Below, piece after piece: positions 1-7,577 of a stretch of DNA of 63,784 bases; within the stretch, counting starts at the first letter, position 1; the number at the start of each line of letters is the position of its first letter. The position numbers and the translations under genes were made by a program. The notes beneath the pieces were generated by a model. It was not told where the DNA came from. It saw only the letters and a program-made list of their open reading frames with translations, and did no database searches. This DNA comes from Clostridium algoriphilum (GTDB lineage: Bacteria; Bacillota; Clostridia; Clostridiales; Clostridiaceae). The stretch is taken from positions 1 through 63,784 of the forward strand of contig NZ_JAIZZK010000026.1 of the NCBI RefSeq assembly GCF_020443705.1, written 5' to 3'.

Positions 1-56
1 CAATTATAACAAATAGAGGGGGTCATTGTTTTTTTTATTATAAAAGTAGCTTAAAC

Positions 57-72
57 CCTTGCTAATGCAAGG
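57..72. repeat. short GC-rich hairpin
   Basis: Six-base arms CCTTGC/GCAAGG flank the loop TAAT, upstream of the DUF190 gene. No run of T follows on the plus strand, so it is a weak terminator candidate for whatever lies to the left, or part of the DUF190 leader. Confidence 0.35.
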
Positions 73-92
73 ATTCAAATAAATAAAACAAA

Positions 93-110
93 GATAGTGT
101 TAACACTATC
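93..110. promoter_or_regulatory. perfect 18-bp palindrome, candidate operator
   Basis: GATAGTGTTAACACTATC is a perfect palindrome ending 11 bases before the ribosome binding site of the DUF190 gene. Its position and symmetry fit a dimeric repressor site. No regulator can be named from sequence alone. Confidence 0.4.
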
Positions 111-133
111 GGATATAAAAGGAGAGGATAAAA

Positions 134-466
134 ATGAAACCAGGCGATAATTGTAAAATTTTAAAAATTTATTTGAGTGAGGATTCTAGGTATAAAGGCC
201 ATAATCTATATCATGCATTAGTTATAAAGTTAAAGGAGATTGGTATGGCAGGTGTAACAGTTACAAGAGGGCTTGAGAGTTATGGTAAGTCAAGAGCAAT
301 CCACGATATGAAAATACTAGATTTAAGTTCAAGTCTTCCTATTATTATTGAAGTAATTGATGAATACGCAATGATTAAGAAAGCAATGCCAATAGTAAAT
401 GAAATGGTAAAAGAGGGGCTAGTTATAACTACCGATGTTAATGTTATAAAATATGGAAAGGAATAA
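134..466 (+). CDS. DUF190 family protein (PII-like)
   Basis: A 110-residue protein that I recognise as DUF190, a small ferredoxin-fold family related to PII-like signal proteins and often encoded beside crcB fluoride channels. The family pattern is visible: an N-terminal strand ending KIYLSED, a charged helix with G-HNLYHALV, then GVTVTRGLESYG, and a C-terminal strand. It has no enzyme motif and its molecular role is not established. The start follows a GGAGAGG binding site six bases upstream. The DNA to the left holds no recognisable crcB end, so a partner may lie outside the window. A strong terminator follows. Confidence 0.85.
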   Translation: MKPGDNCKILKIYLSEDSRYKGHNLYHALVIKLKEIGMAGVTVTRGLESYGKSRAIHDMKILDLSSSLPIIIEVIDEYAMIKKAMPIVNEMVKEGLVITTDVNVIKYGKE

Positions 467-506
467 CGTAGGCATTATATCATATGAATATAAGCAAAAT
501 AAAAGT

Positions 507-540
507 CCCTGTATTTAGCCGATAAAAGCTAAATACAGGG
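507..540 (+). terminator. terminator-like hairpin after the DUF190 gene
   Basis: Perfect 13-bp arms (507-519 and 528-540) beginning CCCTGTATTTAGC surround an 8-base loop. The following tract is only moderately T-rich. The position fits the end of the DUF190 transcript. Confidence 0.7.
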
Positions 541-684
541 CTTGTTCGTCGTCTATTATTACTAAACTTTATTATGATTTTGGAAAAATCAGATGACGCT
601 CCTTATTGTATTAGCCCAAATAAATCTTATTTACTTATTGCTTCCTATTAAATAAAGAGTGAATTAAATCAATATTAAAAGTTC

Positions 685-927
685 CTATTTAACCTTGGAA
701 TATGAATCAAAATATAACACATTTGATCCTTTGATTTTGGATTTTACAACAACCACATCGGGTTTTGGAGTATGAAACTGTAAAATGGTTTCATCCTCCT
801 GTTTTGAGTTGCCTTGTAAATCTTTAATCCAATTGGTCATTAAAATTATATATTTCATCGTTATTAATATAAGTAAATCCAATGATAAAATCGAACCTAT
901 AAGAAACAACGTTAATGGTGTGGACAT
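685..927 (-). CDS. small single-pass membrane protein, unknown
   Basis: An 80-residue protein with one hydrophobic segment at about residues 5-30 (LTLFLIGSILSLDLLILI), followed by a short polar tail ending in Lys/Ser-rich sequence. A good binding site (AAAGGAGAG) lies just upstream of the ATG, which supports real translation. I do not recognise the family. It stands alone between the DUF190 gene and the small basic protein on the same strand. Confidence 0.55.
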   Translation of the reverse strand: MSTPLTLFLIGSILSLDLLILITMKYIILMTNWIKDLQGNSKQEDETILQFHTPKPDVVVVKSKIKGSNVLYFDSYSKVK

Positions 928-1023
928 AATGAATCTCTCCTTTGTTTTTATAAATTTTTAGATTTTGATTCTACCATAAAAGATAATAGCTAAATCCCAC
1001 TCTTATTAATCATTTACTTAAAA

Positions 1024-1176
1024 CTATTTTTTATCTTTTACCATATCTGCTTCAATTAAGTCCTTAATATAATTAGATTTATCTCGCTTTTTTTTAAGAT
1101 AACTGTACAAAATCATATCTTGGTTGTTATTCTTAAAACTTATATTTATTCTTAAATTATCACTTTTCTCTTTCAT
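1024..1176 (-). CDS. small basic protein, ribbon-helix-helix-like
   Basis: About 50 residues. The start at 1176 is preferred to an upstream in-frame ATG because AAAGGAAG precedes it by seven bases. The N-terminal strand NLRINISFK, followed by two predicted helices (DMILYSYLKKKRDKSNYIKDLIEADM), matches the layout of ribbon-helix-helix DNA-binding proteins of the CopG/MetJ type. This is a fold-level guess only. Four 10-bp direct repeats lie about 105-145 bases upstream of its start and would suit an autoregulatory site. Confidence 0.5.
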   Translation of the reverse strand: MKEKSDNLRINISFKNNNQDMILYSYLKKKRDKSNYIKDLIEADMVKDKK

Positions 1177-1526
1177 GTATAACTTCCTTTCGGTCATTCC
1201 TATCATTATACTATTATTGTGTGTAAAAATATATAAAAATGTATCATATTACTTATAAATGTGTAAATATACTCATTTTCTGTGCATTTATTTGCATTTA
1301 TTTGCATTTATTTGCATTCATGACATTTAGGTGGTTATAACCTCTCTTCACATTTTAAGTATTATGATTATAATTTATACTTACAAAAAATAAAAAAAGC
1401 TCCAAGACATCTCTCAAAGCTTCTAACACTATTAAATTTTTAAAAAAATCATAATTCCATTAAGTTTAGTGTCATTTTTTATTGTGCTTCATAATATATA
1501 CTGTCTAAATATAAGGAAGTGATACT
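1177..1526. other. AT-rich intergenic region
   Basis: This stretch separates the divergent small basic protein gene and the DPW microprotein gene. It contains the 10-bp repeats at 1281-1320. No further gene or RNA family was recognised. Confidence 0.6.
1281..1320. repeat. four tandem 10-bp direct repeats
   Basis: The unit TTTGCATTTA occurs four times head to tail. The first copy begins TG and the last ends TTCA; the two middle copies are identical. The array lies upstream of the ribbon-helix-helix-like gene and looks like an iteron or operator array. Confidence 0.75.
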
Positions 1527-1688
1527 ATGTCAAAGTGTGAAAATAGACATGATTTTGAGGACTTTTGTGATGATTCTTTTACTAATTGTTCAGATCCTTG
1601 GAGCGATCCTTGGTGCGATCCTTGGTGTGATCCTTCTTCTGATGACTGTGAAGATGAAGATGACTGTGAAGATGAAGAAGATGAATAA
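1527..1688 (+). CDS. acidic Cys-rich microprotein with DPW repeats, unknown
   Basis: A 53-residue ORF beginning MSKCENRHDF, with a good binding site (AAGGAAG, six bases before ATG). The middle is built of D-P-W units (SDPWSDPWCDPWCDP) and the tail is nearly all Asp/Glu with Cys (DDCEDEDDCEDEEDE). It has seven Cys, three Trp and 23 acidic residues, and only two basic residues outside His. The DNA shows the same repeats: a 12-bp unit GATCCTTGG-GC three times (1593-1628) and an 18-bp unit twice (1641-1676). Metal binding or a spore-layer role is conceivable but is inference. A strong terminator follows, as expected for a real transcription unit. Ser-rich and Leu-rich ORFs in other frames here look like shadows. 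Confidence 0.6.
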   Translation: MSKCENRHDFEDFCDDSFTNCSDPWSDPWCDPWCDPSSDDCEDEDDCEDEEDE

Positions 1689-1739
1689 ACATCAACCATA
1701 TTATTACATCTCCCATTCCTAAAAAACGGTACAAAAAAA

Positions 1740-1778
1740 GATACACGTCTATTAGATTTATACTAATAGACGTGTATC
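1740..1778. terminator. bidirectional terminator
   Basis: Perfect 16-bp arms (1740-1755 and 1763-1778) surround a 7-base loop. T-rich sequence follows on the plus strand and a run of A precedes, so it can serve both the DPW microprotein gene and the convergent GGGtGRT operon. Confidence 0.85.
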
Positions 1779-1805
1779 GCTTTTTAGGTAAATGATTTAT
1801 AAATC

Positions 1806-2807
1806 TTATTTATTCATTGCTTCTTCTACTGCAACCGCAACTGCAACAGAAGCTCCAACCATAGGATTATTTCCCATACCTATAAGTCCCATCATTTCAA
1901 CGTGAGCTGGCACTGATGAAGAACCTGCGAATTGTGCATCTGAATGCATTCTTCCCATTGTATCAGTCATGCCGTATGATGCAGGACCTGCTCCCATATT
2001 ATCTGGGTGAAGTGTTCTTCCTGTACCACCACCTGATGCAACTGAGAAGAATTTCTTACCTTGTTCCTGGCATTCTTTCTTGTAAGTACCAGCAACTGGA
2101 TGTTGGAATCTTGTTGGGTTTGTAGAATTTCCTGTTATAGAAACGTCTACTCCCTCAGAATGCATTATTGCAACGCCTTCACGTACATCATCTGCTCCGT
2201 AACATCTTACTTTAGCTTTTTCTCCATCAGAATAAGCTGTTTCTTTAACTACTGTTAATTTACTTGTATAGTAATCAAATTTAGTTTGAACATAAGTAAA
2301 ACCATTAATTCTTGAAATTATATAAGCTGCATCTTTTCCAAGACCATTAAGTATTACTTTTAAAGGTACTGTTCTTACTTTGTTTGCAGCTCTTGCAAGG
2401 CCAATTGCGCCTTCAGCAGCAGCAAATGATTCATGTCCAGCTAAAAATGCAAAACATTTAGTTTCTTCACGTAAAAGCATAGCTGCTAAGTTACCATGTC
2501 CAACTCCAACTTTTCTGTCGTCAGCTACAGAACCTGGTATACAAAATGATTGAAGTCCTTCGCCTATATATACTGCTGCGTCTGCTGCCTTAGTACAACC
2601 ATTTTTAATTGCAATAGCTGCTCCGACTGCATATGCCCAGCAAGCATTTTCAAATGCTATAGGTTGAATTCCTTTAACTATTTCAAAAACATCAATACCT
2701 TTTTCTTCACATATTTTTCTTGCATCTTCTAGTGAATTTATTCCGTGCTTACTTAATACGGGTAATATTTGATCTATTCTTCTCTCGTAACTTTCAAATA
2801 AAGCCAT
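1806..2807 (-). CDS. GGGtGRT protein
   Basis: A 333-residue protein of the family named for its GGGtGRT motif, seen here as SGGGTGRTLHPDN at about residues 257-269. Other conserved-looking blocks are the Gly-rich GVGHGNLAAM, HESFAAAEGAIG and the Ala/Gly-rich C terminus (MGNNPMVGASVAVAVAV). The biochemical role is not known to me. It always seems to travel with the IscU-like gene located immediately upstream here (22-base gap), so the two probably act together, perhaps on an Fe-S or related cofactor. Its binding site is AAAGGAGG. A shared terminator lies downstream. Confidence 0.85.
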   Translation of the reverse strand: MALFESYERRIDQILPVLSKHGINSLEDARKICEEKGIDVFEIVKGIQPIAFENACWAYAVGAAIAIKNGCTKAADAAVYIGEGLQSFCIPGSVADDRKVGVGHGNLAAMLLREETKCFAFLAGHESFAAAEGAIGLARAANKVRTVPLKVILNGLGKDAAYIISRINGFTYVQTKFDYYTSKLTVVKETAYSDGEKAKVRCYGADDVREGVAIMHSEGVDVSITGNSTNPTRFQHPVAGTYKKECQEQGKKFFSVASGGGTGRTLHPDNMGAGPASYGMTDTMGRMHSDAQFAGSSSVPAHVEMMGLIGMGNNPMVGASVAVAVAVEEAMNK

Positions 2808-2829
2808 TTAATTATTCCTCCTTTTTATA

Positions 2830-3522
2830 TTATTGTTGTCTTGGGTCGATTACTTTTACTGCTTCGTCAAATCTACCATAAGTTCCAGTAGCTTTTTTCA
2901 TAGCTTCGTTAGCATCCATACCTGTTTTAATCATTTCCATCATTTTTCCTAATTGAACAAATTTATAACCTATTATTTCACTGTTTTTGTCTAGTGCAAT
3001 ATTAGATACATAACCCTCAGCCATTTCTAAGTATCTTGGTCCCTTAGCGAGTGTTCCGTACATTGTTCCAACTTGACTTCTAAGACCTTTTCCTAAATCT
3101 TCAAGTCCAGCGCCTATAGGTAGTCCACCTTCTGAAAATGCAGTTTGAGTTCTTCCGTATACTATTTGAAGGAATAACTCTCTCATAGCTGTGTTTATTG
3201 CATCACAAACTAAATCTGTGTTTAATGCTTCCAATATAGTTTTTCCTGGAAGTATTTCTGATGCCATTGCAGCTGAGTGAGTACTACCTGAGCATCCTAT
3301 TACCTCAACTAATGCTTCTTGTATTATTCCGTCTTTAACGTTTAATGTAAGCTTACAGGCACCTTGTTGAGGAGCACACCAACCTATTCCGTGTGTTAAA
3401 CCTGAGATATCTTTAATTTCTTTACTTTGTACCCATTTTCCTTCTTCAGGAATTGGTGCTGAACCATGATTAGGTCCTTTAGCAACACAAATCATTTCTG
3501 AAACTTCTGATGAATAAATCAT
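2830..3522 (-). CDS. IscU/NifU-N-like iron-sulfur scaffold protein
   Basis: A 230-residue protein related to IscU/NifU N-terminal scaffolds, but longer and divergent. Candidate cluster-ligand cysteines are in GWCAPQQGACKL and VIGCSGSTHS, with others in MICVAKG and LVCDAI. The start at 3522 (MIYSSEV) is chosen over an upstream in-frame ATG because AAGGAAGGAG precedes it closely. It is the first gene of a two-gene operon with the GGGtGRT gene. General IscU housekeeping would need IscS and related genes, none of which are nearby, so a dedicated function is more likely. Confidence 0.8.
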   Translation of the reverse strand: MIYSSEVSEMICVAKGPNHGSAPIPEEGKWVQSKEIKDISGLTHGIGWCAPQQGACKLTLNVKDGIIQEALVEVIGCSGSTHSAAMASEILPGKTILEALNTDLVCDAINTAMRELFLQIVYGRTQTAFSEGGLPIGAGLEDLGKGLRSQVGTMYGTLAKGPRYLEMAEGYVSNIALDKNSEIIGYKFVQLGKMMEMIKTGMDANEAMKKATGTYGRFDEAVKVIDPRQQ

Positions 3523-3572
3523 AATATTATCTCCTTCCTTATGTAGATGGTAATTTATTTCCATTATAATTA

Positions 3573-3594
3573 GTGGGGATTAAATTGTCCCACT
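3573..3594 (-). promoter_or_regulatory. small hairpin in the leader of the IscU-like operon
   Basis: The arms GTGGG and CCCAC (3573-3577 and 3589-3593) form a short hairpin between the promoter and the start of the IscU-like gene. No known RNA element is recognised. Confidence 0.25.
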
Positions 3595-3624
3595 GGGTCA
3601 ATAACTCATTATGTCTTTCAATCT

Positions 3625-3653
3625 ATTTTAACAAATATAATCTAACTTATCAA
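3625..3653 (-). promoter_or_regulatory. sigma-A-type promoter of the IscU-like/GGGtGRT operon
   Basis: Read on the minus strand: -35 TTGATA (3653-3648), a 17-base spacer, and -10 TAAAAT (3630-3625). This predicts a leader of about 95 bases. Confidence 0.6.
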
Positions 3654-3777
3654 TAGTATTAAATGATACAATATTATAATATACATATTTTTTATTTTAT
3701 TTTACTTGATTTCGAGCTCTTACAAGCGCTTTAACCTCAATTATAATGCAACCTTAAGGTTGAATTGGAGTAATTAC

Positions 3778-4072
3778 ATGAAAAATAAAAGTTTACTTAA
3801 TATTCATTTAGCAGTTTTTTTATTTGGCTTGTCCGGATTAGTTTGCTAAACTGCTATAAATGCCAGCAATAATAATTGTGTTTGGGAGAGTTTTGTTTTC
3901 TAGTATCTTTTTATTAATCATACTCCTTTATTTTAAAAAAAGCATGAAATTAAAGCAATCTAAACATTACTTCTCTTTTATTATACTAGGAATAATTTTA
4001 GCAATCCACTGGACTACATTTTTTAAATCTATTCAAGTAATTTATCATGTAGCACCCCTTTACCCTAGTTAA
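3778..4072 (+). pseudogene. EamA/DMT-type transporter fragment, broken
   Basis: An ATG at 3778 reads MKNKSLLNIHLAVFLFGLSG, the usual first helix of an EamA permease, but soon hits a stop at 3847-3849. In the +1 frame the sequence continues as FAKLL, a TAA, then MPAIIIVFGRVLFSSIFLL and two more membrane segments, ending at 4072 after HWTTFFKSIQ. So there is one frameshift, one nonsense codon and loss of the C-terminal two thirds: about 98 residues remain of a family norm near 300. It is almost surely non-functional as a ten-helix exporter. Confidence 0.8.
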
Positions 4073-4219
4073 GTCAAATCACACTAAATGGAAGTAACCT
4101 TATAAGTATAAGAAAAAGGTAAAGTATAGTATACTAATGTCATATAGCAAATGGAACGATAGATTTATTCTAAAGTAAATTATATAAACATTTCACTTTG
4201 TAGAGGGGAGGATATTCAT

Positions 4220-4762
4220 ATGGAAAATGAAAATGATAAATCAAATTCAGAAAAACTCGTACGTGAAATAATAGATCAAGGAGAGATTTTTAACGATATT
4301 GAAGAAGATTTATTACATGAACTTATGGGAAATAGGATATCCAAAGATAGCACAGTTGCTCATGCAAAAAATACCACTTTTGGGAATAGGATGGCTGATA
4401 AAATAGCAGCTTCAGTGGGAAGTTGGAGTTTTATAATAATTGCATTGGCAATTATTGCAATATGGATAGTTTTAAATACTATTTTCAAGAAATTATTTGA
4501 TCCATTTCCATTTATACTTCTTAATTTAGTTCTATCTTGCACTGCTGCTATACAAGCACCAGTAATTATGATGAGCCAAAATAGACAAGAAGACAAAGAC
4601 AGAATAAAATCAAAAAATGATTATAAGGTTAATCTTAAATCAGAATTGATCATTCAAGATCTACATAAAAAAATGGATTTACTAATTGATAATCAAAAAA
4701 TATTAGTAAAAAACCAATCTAAAATGGTGGAATATATTGATAGTTTACAAAAACAAAAGTAG
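4220..4762 (+). CDS. DUF1003 family membrane protein
   Basis: A 180-residue protein matching DUF1003. It has an acidic soluble N terminus (residues 1-60), two adjacent membrane helices (about 70-90 and 97-118), then the family's charged helical tail, with QNRQEDKDR, DYKVN and a predicted coiled region to residue 175. Function is unknown. The binding site GAGGGGAGG lies 8-9 bases before the ATG. It is a single-gene unit ending in an imperfect bidirectional hairpin shared with the convergent ECF ATPase gene. Confidence 0.85.
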   Translation: MENENDKSNSEKLVREIIDQGEIFNDIEEDLLHELMGNRISKDSTVAHAKNTTFGNRMADKIAASVGSWSFIIIALAIIAIWIVLNTIFKKLFDPFPFILLNLVLSCTAAIQAPVIMMSQNRQEDKDRIKSKNDYKVNLKSELIIQDLHKKMDLLIDNQKILVKNQSKMVEYIDSLQKQK

Positions 4763-4783
4763 TATTTTTTAAAAAAATAAAAT

Positions 4784-4804
4784 AAGGCCCTATTATAGGA
4801 CCTT
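4784..4804. terminator. bidirectional terminator hairpin
   Basis: The arms AAGGcCCTAT and ATAGGaCCTT have one C-A mismatch and lie between convergent genes, with A-rich sequence on the left and T-rich on the right. Confidence 0.6.
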
Positions 4805-4808
4805 ATCT

Positions 4809-5546
4809 TTAAATTATGTTATTATGGAACAAAAACTCATTATCTTCCATTATTTCTTTGTAATCACCATCTCTTATAATTGTATGATCTTTTGAGAATA
4901 CAACAACTCTCTTAAATACACCTTTTACATACTCGAAATCATGAGTTGAGCACAAAATTGTTTTCCCCGCCTTATTTAAGGTTATCATCAATTCTTTTAG
5001 AAACCTTTTTGCCTGAGGATCAAGTCCATTCATAGGTTCGTCAAAAACTAGCACTTCAGGATTCATGACAAGTACTGAGGCAATAGCTACCTTTCTTTTT
5101 TCTCCTCCACTTAGATGATAAGGCTGTCTATGTTTTAGGTCCTCAATCTGAAGTAAATTTAAAATGTCCCCAACCCTTTTTTGAACCTCATCCTCTAACA
5201 TATTCATTTGCCTTATACCAAAAGCTATTTCGTCATACACATTTGCGCAAAAAAGTTGTACTTCTGAATTTTGAAATACAAATCCAATTTTTTTATGAAA
5301 CATTTTTAAAAACATATCACTCTTAAGTTGTTTTAATGTTATATCTGATCCATCAAAGTTATAGCTTCCTCTACTTGGGTTAACTAGTCCATTTATTAGC
5401 TTCATAAGTGTAGATTTCCCACTTCCGTTTGGCCCTATAAAAGCTACTGCTTCACCTGAATCGATTTCTAAATTAACATCTTTGAGTGCTATGGCACCGC
5501 TATCATATGAGTAATATATATTTTTTAGCTTGATCAATAAAATCAC
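4809..5546 (-). CDS. ECF transporter ATP-binding subunit (CbiO-like)
   Basis: A 245-residue ABC ATPase. It has Walker A GPNGSGKST (about residue 38), Q-loop FQNSEVQLF, signature LSGGEKRK, Walker B VLVFDEPMNGLD and switch His in STHD, an arrangement typical of CbiO/EcfA. It probably starts at a GTG overlapping the stop codon of the upstream EcfT-like gene, so the two are translationally coupled. Only one ATPase and one T subunit are here and no S (substrate-binding) subunit is adjacent, so the substrate, perhaps a metal or vitamin, cannot be named. Confidence 0.85.
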   Translation of the reverse strand: MILLIKLKNIYYSYDSGAIALKDVNLEIDSGEAVAFIGPNGSGKSTLMKLINGLVNPSRGSYNFDGSDITLKQLKSDMFLKMFHKKIGFVFQNSEVQLFCANVYDEIAFGIRQMNMLEDEVQKRVGDILNLLQIEDLKHRQPYHLSGGEKRKVAIASVLVMNPEVLVFDEPMNGLDPQAKRFLKELMITLNKAGKTILCSTHDFEYVKGVFKRVVVFSKDHTIIRDGDYKEIMEDNEFLFHNNII

Positions 5547-6337
5547 ACCCTAACAAAATAAAAATATGAACCTATTATACCTATATCAATTATAATACAT
5601 AGAATATCATTAAACCTAAATCTGTACTTTGTATATATTTTATATTCTCCTGTAAACCCTCTACATTCCATTGCTCCATACATTTCCTCAGCCATTTCTT
5701 TTGACTTTATAAACACTGTACCAATAATACCCGATATCGAAGTATTTTTATTCTTATTTTTTCCTACAGATCTTAATCTAAGAGCATATAACATATTCAA
5801 AGAAAATTCTCCAAAGATTACAATGTATTTAATAGTGATATCTAAAACTAAAATGAAAATATCTGGTATAAATAATAGTTTTAAAGTCTTAGTTATATCA
5901 TTCCACCTAGTTATTGATGATGTAATATTTACCACAGTTACGGTTATTATGGTTTTAATTAATATCATTATACTGTTATTTTCATTTCCCATAAGAAAAG
6001 ATGGTAGTAGAATAATTACAGTAAAAATTGTAACTACGCTTACCATTCGTATTATATGCTTTATTTCGTCTACTTTAAGTACACTAATAATAAGTAGTAG
6101 AAAAACGTCTATTACCATAAGAAATTGAAAACTTCTTGAGAGTGATACAAAGATTATAATTAGTATTGCAGATATAAGTATAGTTATAGTGTTAATTCCA
6201 AATCTATCAGGCTTATGCTCAGCATTATAACTAAATTTCGTTAGCATCTTTATAATAGATAAGATACTTTTATTTATAAAAGTGCTCTTTTCAACAGAAG
6301 GAACATAATTATCCTTTTTCAAAAGCCATTCTGGCAT
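5543..6337 (-). CDS. ECF transporter transmembrane subunit (CbiQ/EcfT-like)
   Basis: A 264-residue membrane protein with five to six hydrophobic segments, and near the C terminus a coupling motif AMECRGFTG of the Ala-Arg-Gly type that EcfT proteins use to contact the ATPases. The N terminus (MPEWLLKK) has a proline- and charge-rich lead like CbiQ. It overlaps the downstream ATPase gene by four bases. The 396-base stretch upstream contains no CbiM, CbiN or other S component, so the module is incomplete locally. Confidence 0.8.
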   Translation of the reverse strand: MPEWLLKKDNYVPSVEKSTFINKSILSIIKMLTKFSYNAEHKPDRFGINTITILISAILIIIFVSLSRSFQFLMVIDVFLLLIISVLKVDEIKHIIRMVSVVTIFTVIILLPSFLMGNENNSIMILIKTIITVTVVNITSSITRWNDITKTLKLLFIPDIFILVLDITIKYIVIFGEFSLNMLYALRLRSVGKNKNKNTSISGIIGTVFIKSKEMAEEMYGAMECRGFTGEYKIYTKYRFRFNDILCIIIDIGIIGSYFYFVRV

Positions 6338-6733
6338 CTAGTACTCCCTCTTTTCTCCGCATTTTTTTAATATTATCAATTCCCTTGAATATTATAATCA
6401 TGATATACTTAGATACTTATCTAGAATCTACATGATAACTCATCCTAATTTTTCTCTAGCATTTTAATTGTATACATTAAATATTTTACACTGAATATCT
6501 ATATTTTACAACTGACAGCTCTACCTACATTGGGCATAGAAAGTAATCACTTTACTCTCATTATAAAATAAATAATTAACCAATATATATTATATTTAAA
6601 ACTAATATATTGCCTATTTATTGTTATAATTATTATTAAGACATACGTAGAAGTGCATCAGGAGAAAGTTGTATAAAAAACAAGTAATTGTATCATTATA
6701 GTGATAACATTAAATTTTTATAAGGGGGAAAAT
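6338..6733. other. intergenic region between divergent genes
   Basis: AT-rich spacer of about 400 bases separating the EcfT-like gene and the EcsC-family gene. It must hold both promoters. I see no gene remnant, RNA family or long repeat in it. Confidence 0.6.
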
Positions 6734-7450
6734 ATGAATAACTACGAAGATAGTGCACTAAAAGAAATGTTTATATGGCAAGAAAAAATGAAAAAGAAAC
6801 CCTCTTTCTCAAGTGGAATGGCTAAAGGAATACAAAATAAGATGAATAACTTAATTCCTGCTAAAGTTCAAAACGTTATCAATACATCAGTTGAAAATAT
6901 GGCAAAACTAGTACTTGCTGGTTCAGAATTCAGCTCAAAACGCCCAGTTACTAATATGTCACTTCAAGAACGCGAGATTTTAGCAAAAAAGGCGATTGAA
7001 TTTTATAGAACATCTGCTACTGTAAGTGGAGCTGGAACAGGTGCTGCCGGAATTCTAGTTGGCCTTACAGATTTCCCCATCCTTTTGAGTTTAAAAGTAA
7101 AATTTTTATTTGAAATAGCTAGTATTTATGGTTTTGATGTACGTAGCTATAAAGAAAGATTATATATTCTATACGTTTTTCAGTTAGCTTTTTCTAGTGA
7201 CAAAAGAAGACTTGAAATATACACGCAAATATCCAACTGGGAAACTTATGTAAAAGAATTACCTACTGATATAAGTTCTTTCGACTGGACAACCTTTCAA
7301 CAAGAATATCGGGATTACATAGATTTGGCAAAAATGTTGCAGCTTGTTCCAGGAATTGGAGCAGCGGTTGGTGGATATGCCAATTATAAACTAATGACTA
7401 AACTTTACGATACAGCACTTAATGCTTATAGACTAAGGGTTTTTAATTAA
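6734..7450 (+). CDS. EcsC family protein
   Basis: A 238-residue protein of the EcsC family, named from the Bacillus ecsABC operon and of uncertain function. Typical are the Gly/Ala-rich segment VSGAGTGAAGILVGLTDFPILLSLKVKFLFEIASIYGFD and a second amphipathic Gly-rich helix near the C terminus (LVPGIGAAVGGYANYKL). The start at 6734 is chosen because GGGGGA lies seven bases upstream; an earlier ATG at 6701 has no such site. No ABC transporter genes accompany it. A terminator follows. Confidence 0.85.
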   Translation: MNNYEDSALKEMFIWQEKMKKKPSFSSGMAKGIQNKMNNLIPAKVQNVINTSVENMAKLVLAGSEFSSKRPVTNMSLQEREILAKKAIEFYRTSATVSGAGTGAAGILVGLTDFPILLSLKVKFLFEIASIYGFDVRSYKERLYILYVFQLAFSSDKRRLEIYTQISNWETYVKELPTDISSFDWTTFQQEYRDYIDLAKMLQLVPGIGAAVGGYANYKLMTKLYDTALNAYRLRVFN

Positions 7451-7477
7451 AAACTTATATAATTTTAATAAAAAAAG

Positions 7478-7506
7478 CCCTCAAATTAATTAAATTAAAA
7501 TGAGGG
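7478..7506. terminator. terminator hairpin
   Basis: The arms CCCTCA and TGAGGG enclose AT-rich, partly self-complementary sequence. A run of A to the left and T-rich sequence to the right suit both convergent neighbours. Confidence 0.6.
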
Positions 7507-7577
7507 TTTATCCTTTTATTTATATATTATTGTGGAATTTAATTTATTCCATTCTATTTAACACCATATTGATATAT

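Noticed and set aside
1281-1320. Possible CRISPR or replication origin
   Set aside because: Four 10-bp units without spacers, and no replication gene nearby. Better explained as an operator-like array.
1505-1722. Ser-rich ORF on the minus strand and Leu/Met-rich ORF on the plus strand over the DPW microprotein
   Set aside because: Both are frame shadows of the repeat DNA. Only the 1527 frame has a correctly spaced binding site and a sensible composition.
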